A DNA stretch of 64,000 nt, taken from assembly GCF_004135975.1 (NCBI RefSeq), contig NZ_CP026538.1, forward strand, positions 3,720,001 through 3,784,000, read 5' to 3'. The DNA is from Solidesulfovibrio carbinolicus. Its GTDB lineage: Bacteria > Desulfobacterota > Desulfovibrionia > Desulfovibrionales > Desulfovibrionaceae. The translations under genes were made by a program, and so were the position numbers. Positions 49,558 through 59,097 of this stretch are shown in pieces; within the stretch, counting starts at the first letter, position 1; each line of letters starts with the position of its first letter. The notes beneath the pieces are model-generated. The model ran no database searches. It was not told where the DNA came from and worked only from the letters and a program-made list of their open reading frames with translations.

Positions 49558-51446
49558 TGGAAGGCCCCATCCTCGATCCCCAACACGCCGCCGCCCCCGA
49601 GGCCGCCTCGGGCGGTCGCCGCGTCATCGTCTGCGCCGGCACCGGCTGCGTGGCCAACGGCTCCAAGAAGGTCCTCGACGCCCTGGAAAAACACATGGGC
49701 GAGGCCGGCCTCGACGTGGTTTTAGAATTTCGGCCCGAAGGCCATGGCGACGGCGTGCGCGTCTCCCACAGCGGCTGCCAGGGCTTTTGCCAGATGGGAC
49801 CGCTGGTCACCATCCTGCCCGAGAACATCCTTTATACCAAGGTCACCGCCGACGACGTCCCCGAAATCGTCGCCGAGACCCTGGTCGGCGGCAAGGTCGT
49901 CGAGCGCCTGCTCTACGTCGAGCCCCGCACCAAGGAAAAGTGCCTGGGCCCCGACCAGATTCCCTTCTACCAGCGCCAGACCCGCACAGTCCTTAAAGAG
50001 TGCGGCTTCATCGACCCCGACGACATCCGCGAATACGTGGCCCACGGCGGCTACGCCGCCGCCCGCAAGGCCTTCGCCGACATGGACGCCAAGGGCGTGT
50101 GCGACGTCGTCAGCCAGTCGGGCCTGCGCGGACGTGGGGGCGGAGGCTTCCCCACCGGCCGCAAGTGGGAAGCCGCCCGGGTCCAGGCCAACCCGAAAAA
50201 GTACGTCATCTGCAACGGCGACGAGGGCGATCCCGGCGCGTTCATGGACAGAAGCCTCATGGAAGGCAACCCCCACTGCGTCATCGAAGGCATGATGATC
50301 GCCGCCCGGGGTATCGGGGCCGACGAAGGCTACATCTACGTGCGGGCCGAATACCCCCTGGCCGTTAAGCGCATGCGCAAGGCCGTGGCCGACGCCGAAG
50401 CCGCCGGCTATCTCGGCGACAACCTCTTCGGCTCGGGCCAGTCCTTCCGCCTGGAAGTCATGGAAGGGGCCGGGGCCTTCGTGTGCGGCGAGGAAACCGC
50501 GCTTATCGCCTCCATCGAAGGCCTGCGCGGCATGCCCTCGCCCAAGCCGCCCTTCCCGGCCCAGCAAGGCCTGTGGCGCAAGCCCACCATCATCAACAAC
50601 GTCGAGACCCTGGCCCAGATTCCCCGCATCGTAAGCGAAGGGGCCGCAGCCTACCGTGCGCTCGGCACCGAGACCTCGCCCGGCACCAAGACCTTTGCGC
50701 TCACCGGCCACGTCTCCAACACGGGCCTTATTGAAGTGCCCTTTGGCGCGACCCTGCGCGAAGTGGTGCTCAACATCGGCGGCGGCGTCACCGACGACCG
50801 GGGCTTTATTGACGAAAAGGGCTTCAAGGCCGTGCAGATCGGCGGCCCGTCCGGCGGCTGCCTGACCCCGGACCTGCTCGACCTGCCGCTGGACTTCGAC
50901 TCCCTGCGCTCGGTGGGGGCCATGGTCGGCTCCGGGGGCCTGGTGGTCATGAACCAGAAGACCTGCATGGTCAGCGTGGCCCGGTTCTTCATGGAGTTCA
51001 CCCAGCGCGAGAGCTGCGGCAAGTGCGTGCTGTGCCGTGAAGGCACCAAGCAGCTGCTGGCCCTTCTGGACGACGTCATCGAAGGACGCGGCACGGCCGA
51101 AACCCTCGCCCTGCTCGAAACCCTGGGCCACGCCGTCCAGGTCGGCTCCTTGTGCGGCCTGGGCAAGACCGCGCCCAACCCGGTGCTCTCGACGCTCAAG
51201 CACTTCCGCAAGGACTACGAAGAGCACGTCTTCGAGAAGCGTTGCAGCGCCGGCCGCTGCAAGGCCCTGGCCATGCCGACCATCAACGCCGCCCGCTGCA
51301 AGGGCTGCCGCCTGTGCGTCAAGGCCTGTCCGGCCGGAGCCATCACCGGCGAGAAGAAACAGCCCCACGTCATCGACGAAACCTTGTGCATCAAGTGCGG
51401 CGCCTGCGCCACGGCCTGCAAGTTCGGCGCGGTGGAGGGAATCTAG
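49557..51446 (+). CDS. hndC: [FeFe] hydrogenase NuoF-like flavoprotein subunit with N- and C-terminal Fe-S domains
   Basis: 629 residues. An N-terminal thioredoxin-like [2Fe-2S] domain (C26, C31, C74, C78) is fused to a NuoF core with the FMN/NADH loop GLRGRGGGGFPTGRKWE and the 4Fe-4S motif ESCGKCVLCREGT; two further 4Fe-4S clusters lie at the C-terminus (CKGCRLCVKACP and CIKCGACATACK). It oxidises or reduces NAD(H) and is the electron branch point in bifurcating enzymes. In D. fructosivorans the first domain is a separate gene, hndB; here it is fused as in Thermotoga HydB. Confidence 0.92.
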   Translation: MEGPILDPQHAAAPEAASGGRRVIVCAGTGCVANGSKKVLDALEKHMGEAGLDVVLEFRPEGHGDGVRVSHSGCQGFCQMGPLVTILPENILYTKVTADDVPEIVAETLVGGKVVERLLYVEPRTKEKCLGPDQIPFYQRQTRTVLKECGFIDPDDIREYVAHGGYAAARKAFADMDAKGVCDVVSQSGLRGRGGGGFPTGRKWEAARVQANPKKYVICNGDEGDPGAFMDRSLMEGNPHCVIEGMMIAARGIGADEGYIYVRAEYPLAVKRMRKAVADAEAAGYLGDNLFGSGQSFRLEVMEGAGAFVCGEETALIASIEGLRGMPSPKPPFPAQQGLWRKPTIINNVETLAQIPRIVSEGAAAYRALGTETSPGTKTFALTGHVSNTGLIEVPFGATLREVVLNIGGGVTDDRGFIDEKGFKAVQIGGPSGGCLTPDLLDLPLDFDSLRSVGAMVGSGGLVVMNQKTCMVSVARFFMEFTQRESCGKCVLCREGTKQLLALLDDVIEGRGTAETLALLETLGHAVQVGSLCGLGKTAPNPVLSTLKHFRKDYEEHVFEKRCSAGRCKALAMPTINAARCKGCRLCVKACPAGAITGEKKQPHVIDETLCIKCGACATACKFGAVEGI

Positions 51447-51448
51447 CC

Positions 51449-53512
51449 ATGACCATGGACCAGCAATTCGTCACCGTCGAAGGCCGCGCCATCCCCATCG
51501 AGGGCGAGCGCAACCTTCTGGAAATCATCCGCAAAGCCGGCATCGAGCTGCCGACTTTTTGCTACCACTCCGAACTGTCCGTGTACGGGGCCTGCCGCCT
51601 GTGTCTGGTGGAAGTGGCCGGACGCGGCGTCCAGGGCGCCTGCTCCACCCCGCCCGAACCGGGCCTGGACATCAAGGTCAACACCCCGCAGCTGCGGGAA
51701 ATCCGCAAGATCGCCGTGGAACTGCTTTTGGCCAACCACGACCTGAGCTGCCCCAGCTGCTTTAAAAGCGTGGACTGCAAGCTCATGGACGTGGCCCGGC
51801 GCGTAGGCGTGACCAGCGTGCGCTTCAAGCCCGTGCAGGAAAAAGCGCCGCTCGACTTTTCCTCGCCGTCGATCATCCGCGACCCCAACAAGTGCGTGCT
51901 GTGCGGCGACTGCGTGCGCATGTGCTCGGAGATCCAGGGCATCGGGGCCATCGGCTTTGCCCATCGCGGCCATCAGACCGCCGTGTTGCCGGCCTTTGGC
52001 AAGGGCCTGGGCGAAGGCGAGTGCGTGGGCTGCGGTCAGTGCGCCAACGTCTGCCCCACCGGGGCGCTGGTGCCGCGCAGCGAAATGGACGAAGTGCTCA
52101 CCGCCCTGGCCGATCCCACCAAGACCGTCGTGGCCCAGGTGGCCCCGGCCGTGCGCGTGGGCCTGGGCGAGTGTTTCGCCAGCCCGGCCGGCGATCCGGT
52201 CATGGGCCGCATGGCCGCGGCGCTTAAGCGCCTGGGCTTCGACGCCGTCTACGACACCACCTTCGCCGCCGACCTCACCGTCATCGAGGAAGGGCAAGAG
52301 TTCCTCACCCGCGCCGCCGCCGGCGAGAAGCTGCCCCAGTTCACCTCCTGCTGTCCCGGCTGGGTGCAGTTTGCCGAGCAGTCCTTCCCGGAACTGCTCC
52401 CCAATCTGTCCTCCTGCCGCTCGCCCCAGCAGATGTTCGGCTCCCTGGTCAAGGAGATGCTGCCCGAAAAGCAGGGCATCGCCCGCAAGGACCTGATCGT
52501 GGTCTCCATCATGCCCTGCACGGCCAAGAAGTTCGAGGCGCGCCGGCCGGAATTCGCCGTGGACGGCTCCCCGGACGTGGACTTCGTCCTGACCACCCAG
52601 GAACTGGCCCGGATGATCGACGGGGCCGGCCTGCGGTTTAACAACCTTGAGCCCGAATCCCTGGACATGCCCTTTGGCTTCGGCACGGGCGCTGGCGTCA
52701 TCTTCGGCGCGTCGGGCGGGGTCACCGAGGCGGTGCTGCGCTTTGCCGCCGAGAAGATCACCGGCAAGACCCTGGCTTCGGTCGATTTCGCCGAAGTGCG
52801 CGGCGAGTCCGGCCTTCGCGAGGCGACCCTGGAAGTGGGCGGCAAGACCCTGCGCCTGGCCATCGTCCATGGCCTGGCCAACGCCCGGGCCGTGGCCGAG
52901 CAGGTCGTGGCCGGCAACAGCGAATACGACCTCATCGAGGTCATGGCCTGCCCCGGCGGCTGCATCGGCGGCGCGGGCCAGCCCGTGCCCAAGGATCTGG
53001 CCGACCGCAAGCGCCGCACCAAAGACCTCTACCAGTGCGACAAGACCTTCCCGCTGCACAAGGCCCAGGACAACATGTTCGTCACCGAGTGTTACGACAA
53101 GTTCCTTGGCGACGTGGGCGGGCACAAGGCCCATTCCTTGCTCCACACCCACTACCAGAGCCGCCGCCGCGTCAGCGACGAGACCCTGGTGCTCCTTAGC
53201 GGCGATCCGGCCCAGACCAAGGTCCGGGTGCGGGTGTGCCTGGGCACGAGCTGCCACCTGCGCGGCGCTCAGGACATCCTGACCGGGATGCTCAAGCACA
53301 TCGTGGAAAACGGCCTGGAAAACGCCGTGGACGTGCGGGCGTCGTTCTGCTTCGAGCAGTGCGCCAAGGGCCCCACCGTGGAGATGGACGGCGAAGTGAT
53401 GACTCACTGCACCCTGGATAGCGTGCTGGCCGCCCTGGACGCGCACCTGCGCAATCCCCTGCCCCAGCCCACCAAGCCCAGCGCCGGCTGCGGTTGCGGC
53501 TGCGGCAAGTAG
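51449..53512 (+). CDS. hndD: [FeFe] hydrogenase catalytic subunit with C-terminal thioredoxin-like domain
   Basis: 687 residues. Domain order: [2Fe-2S] (C38, C49, C52, C65), His/Cys 4Fe-4S (NHDLSCPSCFKSVDC), two 4Fe-4S (CVLCGDCVRMC, CVGCGQCANVCP), then the H-cluster domain with L1 TSCCPGW, L2 MPCTAKKFE and L3 ACPGGCIGG, all intact. After the small-subunit-like segment comes about 100 extra residues with a second [2Fe-2S] site (CLGTSC ... CFEQC) and a GCGCGCGK tail, as in Thermotoga HydA rather than the shorter HndD. It makes or consumes H2. GGAGGGA precedes ATG 51449; a terminator ends the operon. No HydEFG maturases are nearby. Confidence 0.94.
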   Translation: MTMDQQFVTVEGRAIPIEGERNLLEIIRKAGIELPTFCYHSELSVYGACRLCLVEVAGRGVQGACSTPPEPGLDIKVNTPQLREIRKIAVELLLANHDLSCPSCFKSVDCKLMDVARRVGVTSVRFKPVQEKAPLDFSSPSIIRDPNKCVLCGDCVRMCSEIQGIGAIGFAHRGHQTAVLPAFGKGLGEGECVGCGQCANVCPTGALVPRSEMDEVLTALADPTKTVVAQVAPAVRVGLGECFASPAGDPVMGRMAAALKRLGFDAVYDTTFAADLTVIEEGQEFLTRAAAGEKLPQFTSCCPGWVQFAEQSFPELLPNLSSCRSPQQMFGSLVKEMLPEKQGIARKDLIVVSIMPCTAKKFEARRPEFAVDGSPDVDFVLTTQELARMIDGAGLRFNNLEPESLDMPFGFGTGAGVIFGASGGVTEAVLRFAAEKITGKTLASVDFAEVRGESGLREATLEVGGKTLRLAIVHGLANARAVAEQVVAGNSEYDLIEVMACPGGCIGGAGQPVPKDLADRKRRTKDLYQCDKTFPLHKAQDNMFVTECYDKFLGDVGGHKAHSLLHTHYQSRRRVSDETLVLLSGDPAQTKVRVRVCLGTSCHLRGAQDILTGMLKHIVENGLENAVDVRASFCFEQCAKGPTVEMDGEVMTHCTLDSVLAALDAHLRNPLPQPTKPSAGCGCGCGK

Positions 53513-53537
53513 TTTAATAAGCGACAAAGATGATTGA

Positions 53538-53570
53538 AAAAGGGCCGGCCCGTGAGGGTCGGCCCTTTTT
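53538..53570 (+). terminator. Rho-independent terminator of the hydrogenase operon
   Basis: An AAAAGGGCCGGCCC arm pairs with GGGTCGGCCCTTTT (one G-T) around a four- to five-base loop and ends in a T run, 25 bases after the last stop. Confidence 0.92.
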
Positions 53571-53694
53571 CACGTGCTTATTGCAGAGCCTATGCATTGA
53601 CATTGATTTTCATTATCGCTACTACCCCAGCATCACCCAGGCGGTCCGCGCCCCGGCCTCCCGGCCCGCGCCGCCGCTCCACCCGGAGGTCGCC

Positions 53695-53859
53695 ATGCTG
53701 TCGCAATCTTCCATCTCGTCCAAAGGACGTACTACGACCTGGGCCAGCCGCTTCCTCGGCTCCGCCCGGCGCGAACCGGCCGGCGGCGCAAGCCGCGAAC
53801 AGTCCGACTTCGCCGACGCCAAAACCCCGCAACCGTCCGACGCCGCCGGGGCCAAATAG
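53695..53859 (+). CDS. Possible 54-residue hypothetical protein
   Basis: A short hydrophilic frame (MLSQSSISSKGRTTTWA ... DAAGAK) with GGAGGT four bases before the ATG. No family. It lies between the hydrogenase terminator and the next small gene on the same strand, with which it may form an operon. Confidence 0.4.
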   Translation: MLSQSSISSKGRTTTWASRFLGSARREPAGGASREQSDFADAKTPQPSDAAGAK

Positions 53860-53964
53860 CCCCGTGCCGCGTCCCGCTGTCCGACCGCGCGGCCCCACGT
53901 GCTTCGGCCTCTCCCCCGGGCCGGCGCGTCGCCGCGTCGGGTCGGCCGCCATGGAGACATCGCC

Positions 53965-54273
53965 ATGACCACCATGCAATTCCCCTTCGGCGATCAGGCC
54001 GAATGCATCGAGAAACTGCTTGCCGCCTACCGCTACCGGCCCGTGGTCAACCACCGGGGCCAATGGTACTATGAAACGCGCCTGGCCTGGCGCGGCCGGC
54101 TGGTGCTGTGCCGCTTGGGAACCGCCGACCTGTCGCGGCTGCCGGCCGACCTCTACGGCGAAGTCTGGTGCGGCTACTACGACGCCGCCGAGCCCGACGC
54201 CATGCTCGACGACGCCGTCCACGCCAACATCTTCGCTTTCGTCAAGAATGTGCACATGGCCGAAGCGGCCTAG
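53965..54273 (+). CDS. Small hypothetical protein
   Basis: 102 residues, no recognised family. It is rich in tyrosine and tryptophan (YRYRPVVNHRGQWYYETRL, YGEVWCGYYDA), looks compact and soluble, and has no signal peptide. A GGAGA motif stands ahead of ATG 53965. A minus-strand kinase gene converges on it. Confidence 0.55.
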   Translation: MTTMQFPFGDQAECIEKLLAAYRYRPVVNHRGQWYYETRLAWRGRLVLCRLGTADLSRLPADLYGEVWCGYYDAAEPDAMLDDAVHANIFAFVKNVHMAEAA

Positions 54274-54331
54274 AAAAACTAGACGATGACGGTCGTTGGG
54301 CGGGGCACGGCCGGGAAGGCCGCCCCAAGGC

Positions 54332-56095
54332 TCAAACGGCGCAGGACAGGGCCAGCGGCAACTCCACGGTGAACGTCGTGCCGGCCTCGGAAGTGGCAAA
54401 CCGGATGTCGCCGTGGTGGTCCTCGACGATGCGCTGGCATACGGCCAGCCCCAGGCCCGTGCCGGATTCCTTGGTGGTGCAAAAAGGATCGAACACCCGC
54501 TCGCGCATGGCCTCGGGGATGCCGCCGCCGGTGTCGGCCACCGTCAGCCGGGCTCGGTCATCGACGATCTCCGCCGTTACCGTGAGCGCGCCGCCGCACT
54601 CCATGGCCTCGGCCGCGTTCTTGAGCAAATTGAGCAGCACCTGTTTGATGCGCGCCGCGTCGTGGGGCACGGCTCCAAGCCCCTCGCCGATCTCCGTCGT
54701 CACGGCAATGCCGCGCGACTCCATGGCCCCGGCCATGATCGCCAACGACTCGCGCACCGTGGCGGCCAAATCGCGCGGCTCGATCTGCGGCGGAGCCGGC
54801 CGGGTAAAATCGCGCACTTCGGTCAAAAGCGTCTCCAGCCGCTTGGCTTCGGATTCGATGATGCCGAGCTTTTCATAATCCGCGCCGTCTTCCGGCACAT
54901 GCCGCCGCACCTGGTTGGCGAAGCCGCCCATGAGCATGAGCGGATTTTTGATCTCGTGGGAAAGCCGCGCCGCCGCCTCGCCGATGGCCGCGAACCGGGC
55001 TTGGCGGATGAGTTTTTCCTGAGCGCCCAAGAGTTCGCGCCCGGCCTTGTCGCGCTCCTCGCGCAGCCGGCGCGACCAGCGCAAGGCCAGATGCACCGTG
55101 GCCACGAACATGGCGAAAACCACCACCTCGAAAAGCCCGACAATGGCCCACTCCCGCACCATCAGCCGGCCGATGAGCCCCTGTACTTCGTCCTCGGGCG
55201 CGGCCAGGGCCACGGCCCAGCGGTTGCCCGGGTCCTCGGCCCCGCCAAGAAGCGCCGGACAAAAGGCCACGAACTTTTTCACCGGCCCGATCTCGCCCCG
55301 GTGCCAGCCTGAAACGTACCAGTCCATGCCGCGCTGCCCGGCCATGACCCGTTTGTCGATAAGCCAGGTCAGCCGCGACCAGTCGATGGACGGGTCGCGC
55401 TGCCGGCGCACGTCCAGGGATTCCCGGCCGATGAATTCCGCCTCGTGGTGGTCCAGAAAATAACCGGCGTCGTCCAGGACCCAGGCGTAGCCGGTCTGGC
55501 CCGAGCGCACGTTGTGGGCGTAGCGTTGGGCCACGGCCAGGGCGTCCACGACCAGCACCAGCCCGCCCACGGTCCCGTGTTCGTCGGCCAGGGGCATGGT
55601 CATGGCCATGAGCCGCCGCCCGGCCAGGGGGCCAGCCTGGGGCGCATAGACGCGCGTCAGCTTGATCTGCCCCAGCTTCGCGCCGTCGCCAAAGGCCTCG
55701 GCGCAGGCTTCGGGACACAGCCCGGCCGTGTCGATCTCCCGGCCGGAAGCGTCGTAAAAGACCGGCGTCGCCGCCCCGGGGGCCAAGACCCCAAGAGCCG
55801 CCACGTTCCATTCGGCAAAAATGCTGTAATAAGCCGGCATGGCCAGCCACGGCCGGCCGTCGGAGGCCGTGCGCTCACGCCACATAAGCGACAGGCTGTC
55901 CAGGCAGGTGCGTAAAAACGCGAAGTGATCGCCGATGTCCGCGGCGATCTGCTGGGCCAGAATAAGCTGCTGGTGGTTGAACTGGTCCGTGACCACGGCC
56001 TCGATGTCCGTCTTGGCCCGATACCCCATGCCGGCGATGGCCAGGGTCAGGGCCACGAACAACAGGCACGCGGCCAGGATGTGCTTGCGGGTCAT
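54332..56095 (-). CDS. Sensor histidine kinase with periplasmic Cache domain
   Basis: 587 residues. Helix 1 (about 5-25), a large periplasmic dCache-like domain (about 30-310, with TGYAWVLDDAGYFLDHHEAEFIG) and helix 2 (about 318-340) lead to an NtrB-type transmitter: H-box AARLSHEIKNPLMLMGGF, N-box LLNLLKNAAEAME, G-boxes ADTGGGIP and GTGLGLAVC. The IKNP form of the H-box suggests a sigma-54-type response-regulator partner, but none is adjacent. GGAGG stands before ATG 56095. Confidence 0.9.
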   Translation of the reverse strand: MTRKHILAACLLFVALTLAIAGMGYRAKTDIEAVVTDQFNHQQLILAQQIAADIGDHFAFLRTCLDSLSLMWRERTASDGRPWLAMPAYYSIFAEWNVAALGVLAPGAATPVFYDASGREIDTAGLCPEACAEAFGDGAKLGQIKLTRVYAPQAGPLAGRRLMAMTMPLADEHGTVGGLVLVVDALAVAQRYAHNVRSGQTGYAWVLDDAGYFLDHHEAEFIGRESLDVRRQRDPSIDWSRLTWLIDKRVMAGQRGMDWYVSGWHRGEIGPVKKFVAFCPALLGGAEDPGNRWAVALAAPEDEVQGLIGRLMVREWAIVGLFEVVVFAMFVATVHLALRWSRRLREERDKAGRELLGAQEKLIRQARFAAIGEAAARLSHEIKNPLMLMGGFANQVRRHVPEDGADYEKLGIIESEAKRLETLLTEVRDFTRPAPPQIEPRDLAATVRESLAIMAGAMESRGIAVTTEIGEGLGAVPHDAARIKQVLLNLLKNAAEAMECGGALTVTAEIVDDRARLTVADTGGGIPEAMRERVFDPFCTTKESGTGLGLAVCQRIVEDHHGDIRFATSEAGTTFTVELPLALSCAV

Positions 56096-56232
56096 GGGCC
56101 GCCTCCAGCTTTATCCCGCCTACCTGATTTCCTCCGTACCCGCAATCAGTTAGACGCGACGGTCGGCCCGGCCGCCATTTCCGGCCCCCCAACCCCCTTG
56201 CGCCCGGGGGCGGGGACGCGCATAAGGCCGCC

Positions 56233-57585
56233 ATGAACATGCAAGCAAACGACGAATTGGAATTGTCCGTCGCCCGCCTGGCCCTTGGCGGCCGGGGCGT
56301 GGCGCGCCTTGACGGCATGGTGGTTTTCGTGGACGGCGCGCTGCCCGGCGAGACCGTCATGGCCAAGGTCACCCAGGTGAAAAAAGGCTTTGCCGAGGCC
56401 GTGGCCGAGCGCATCATCACCCCCGCCCCCGAGGCTGTCGAACCCCATTGCCCCCACTTCGGCGTCTGCGGCGGCTGCGACTGGCAGCGCCTGGACTACC
56501 CGGCCCAGCTGTTCTGGAAACGCGAACAGGTGGCCGAAACACTCGCCCGCCTGGGCGGTCTGCCCGACGTCCCCGTGGCCGACACCGTGGCCTCGCCCGA
56601 GGTCTACGGCTACCGCAACAAGATGGAGTTCGCCTTTGCCGGCCGGCTCCACCTGGGCCTTCGCGAACGCCGCAACCCGGCCCGGGTGCTGGATATCGAC
56701 ACCTGTCCGCTCATGGCCCCCTGGGCGGCCGAGATGGTGAACGCCGTGCGCGAGCTGTGCCGCGAAACAGGCCTGGCCGCTTACGATCCCCGCACCGGCA
56801 AGGGCGTGTGGCGGCATCTGGTGCTGCGCGACTCCCGCCACGACGGTTCACGCCTGGCCCATATCATCACCGGCCCCTCCCGGGCCGCCGGCGACGCCGT
56901 CCACACCCTGGGCAAGGCCTTGCTGGCCCGGTTCCCGGAACTGACCGGCTTCGTCCATTCCGTGCGCCGCGCCCCCACCCCCGTGGCCCACGGGGAACGC
57001 CAATCCATCGTGCTCGGCCGGGGCCACCTCACCGAAAAAATGGGCCAGGCGACCCTTCGCGTCCTGCCCGACGCTTTCGCCCAGACCAACACCGGCGCTG
57101 CCCAAAGCCTTTACGAGATCGTCGCCCGCGAGGCCGGCAGCGACCCGGTCGGCACGGCCCTGGACCTCTACTGCGGCTCGGGCGGCCTGGCCCTGAACCT
57201 CGCCCCGGCGTTCGCCCAGGTGCGAGGGCTGGACATCGATGCGCGCTCCATCGAAAGCGCCAAGGCCTCGGCCAAGCTCTCGGAAGCGCCCAACTGCGTC
57301 TTCGAGGCCGCCGACGCGGCCGACGCCCTGGACGATCTGGCCGGCGATCCGCCCACCGTCGTGGTCCTCGACCCGCCCCGGGCCGGAGCCGCGCCCGAGG
57401 TCATCGCCGCCATCCTGCGGACAGCGCCGGGGCGCGTGGTCTACGTGTCCTGCAACCCGGCCACCCTGGCCCGGGATCTCAAACGCCTGGCCGAAGCCTA
57501 CGACGTGACCAGCGTCACCCCCGTGGACCTCTTCCCCCACACGGCCCATATCGAAGCCGTGGCGAGTTTGACGCTACGGGGGTGA
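56233..57585 (+). CDS. rlmD: 23S rRNA (uracil-C5)-methyltransferase, RlmD/RumA-type
   Basis: 450 residues. An N-terminal TRAM domain (about 8-60) is followed by a 4Fe-4S site (CPHFGVCGGCDWQ near 75 and a later cysteine in DTCPLMAP), then the methyltransferase core with LDLYCGSGGLALNLA, DPPRAG and the catalytic cysteine in YVSCNPATLARDL. Family members methylate U1939 or U747 of 23S rRNA or U54 of tRNA, and the exact target cannot be read from the sequence. The stop is followed closely by a dispersed repeat. Confidence 0.88.
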   Translation: MNMQANDELELSVARLALGGRGVARLDGMVVFVDGALPGETVMAKVTQVKKGFAEAVAERIITPAPEAVEPHCPHFGVCGGCDWQRLDYPAQLFWKREQVAETLARLGGLPDVPVADTVASPEVYGYRNKMEFAFAGRLHLGLRERRNPARVLDIDTCPLMAPWAAEMVNAVRELCRETGLAAYDPRTGKGVWRHLVLRDSRHDGSRLAHIITGPSRAAGDAVHTLGKALLARFPELTGFVHSVRRAPTPVAHGERQSIVLGRGHLTEKMGQATLRVLPDAFAQTNTGAAQSLYEIVAREAGSDPVGTALDLYCGSGGLALNLAPAFAQVRGLDIDARSIESAKASAKLSEAPNCVFEAADAADALDDLAGDPPTVVVLDPPRAGAAPEVIAAILRTAPGRVVYVSCNPATLARDLKRLAEAYDVTSVTPVDLFPHTAHIEAVASLTLRG

Positions 57586-57591
57586 GAAAGG

Positions 57592-57640
57592 GGGGAGGCC
57601 TCCGGCGGCTGGGGGCCTGAGGCCCCCAGACCCCCCACAT
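57592..57640 (+). repeat. Dispersed 3'-end palindromic repeat, copy 6
   Basis: Begins seven bases after the rlmD stop, oriented with rlmD; the stem has compensating changes (GGGGGCCTGAGGCCCCC kept, flanking CGG replaced by TGG and CAG). Confidence 0.85.
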
Positions 57641-57706
57641 GGTAAAAAGTAAAGCGTCCTGGGTTCGTTGGTCGGACCCGGGACGCTTTGGCGTTGATGC
57701 GGGGAA

Positions 57707-58951
57707 TTACTGGACGCGGCAGGCCGGACAGTTGGCCGCCAGGGCCTTGCCGCCGTCAACCTGCCCGGCGGCCAGCAGGCAGGCATTGACCGGCGCCTCG
57801 TCCAGGGGCGGCGCGGCAGCGGCCAGGCAGGCGTCGCCGCCCGGCAGTGCCGCTTCAGGCAGGCCCAGCCACTGACGGCCCACGAACCGGGCCACCACCT
57901 CGCCGGCCAGCCGGTTGCCGGCCACGTTCCAATGAATTTCCCGGGGCGGATACAGCATGTCGCCCCGGCCGGCGGCGCAGACAAAGGCCGGGGTCAGGTC
58001 CAGCACCGCCACCTCGGGCGCGGCTTGCCCCAGCACGGCCCGGGCCATGCGCCCGGCCAGCCAGGGATCATAGCGCTCGGTCTGGCCGCCGGAAAAAGCC
58101 GCCGCCTCGCGCCACAGCCCCGGGCGCGCCGCCACTTCCGGCGGGGCCAGGACCACGGCCGTGGGAATGCGCCGCTGCCGGCCCAGGCGCTGCAGATCGC
58201 GCCCCAGCTCGGCCAACGCCTGCCAGCCCTTGGACAGTTCGCCGCAACGGGCCGCCTCGCCAGCCACGGCGAAATTGGCTGTCTGGCGCAGGTAGCGTTC
58301 GGGCGGCAAGGGCGCGTAGAGCGGCGAAAACGGCTCCGGCGCGCCGGTTTCCACGTACGCCCCGGCGAGCACGAAGTCGGCCAAGGCCGTCGTGTAGTCG
58401 ATCAGGCGCAGGCCGAAACGATGGGGCGGCGCGGTCAGGCGCTTGCGGTCGTTGGCCACGGACACCGGACAGGCACGCAGCACGGCGTTGACCGGCTGGT
58501 CCGGGTCGGCCGCTTCCCAGGCCGTTTCCTGGGGATCGTTGCCCAAGAAAACCACGACCAAAAGGCCGTCGGCCTCCACACGCCCGCTCCAGTGGGCCAG
58601 GGCCTTGCGGTAATGGGCGAAACTGGAGCCGGGTTCGCCAAAATTGACCAGCCGCGTCCGCGCCCCAGCCTCGGCCAGGGACCGCGAAGCCGCGCCCTGC
58701 AGGGTGTATTGCGGCTTGACCGTGCCGCAACAGTAGGAATCCCCGAAGGTGAGGATACGAAATTCCCCGGGCGTACGCCGCCGGGGCAACGGTTTGTCGT
58801 CGTTGTAATTAAGCGCCGCCAGATCAACAGCCTCGCCTTCGGCGGCCAGGGCCTGGCTATCGCCAAGGGCATCGATCAGACGGCAGACCATTTCGCCGGC
58901 AGCAACAAACACGCAGGCCGTAACGGCCAGGATGCAGCAAGCCTTTCGCAT
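57707..58951 (-). CDS. SGNH-type hydrolase-like exported protein
   Basis: 414 residues with an N-terminal hydrophobic anchor (about 3-20). Block I is FRILTFGDSYCCGT near residue 65, block II NFGEPGSSFAHY, block III FLGNDPQE and block V EIHWNVAGN, where the histidine would complete the SGNH catalytic set. Such proteins often act on cell-surface polysaccharides as acyl esterases or transferases. The C-terminus has several extra cysteines. GGAGGG precedes ATG 58951. It is divergent from the DUF362 gene. Confidence 0.72.
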   Translation of the reverse strand: MRKACCILAVTACVFVAAGEMVCRLIDALGDSQALAAEGEAVDLAALNYNDDKPLPRRRTPGEFRILTFGDSYCCGTVKPQYTLQGAASRSLAEAGARTRLVNFGEPGSSFAHYRKALAHWSGRVEADGLLVVVFLGNDPQETAWEAADPDQPVNAVLRACPVSVANDRKRLTAPPHRFGLRLIDYTTALADFVLAGAYVETGAPEPFSPLYAPLPPERYLRQTANFAVAGEAARCGELSKGWQALAELGRDLQRLGRQRRIPTAVVLAPPEVAARPGLWREAAAFSGGQTERYDPWLAGRMARAVLGQAAPEVAVLDLTPAFVCAAGRGDMLYPPREIHWNVAGNRLAGEVVARFVGRQWLGLPEAALPGGDACLAAAAPPLDEAPVNACLLAAGQVDGGKALAANCPACRVQ

Positions 58952-59097
58952 GAACCCTCCGAACGCACCGCTTGTCGCGGCCTGTTCCCCGGCCATGTCG
59001 CACGGGGCATCCCGGAGGTTTCACTTCCCCTGTCGCGGCAACGACGCTATCTTGCCCCAGCCTCCCAAAACGCCCAACAACACGCCGGAAAACACGC

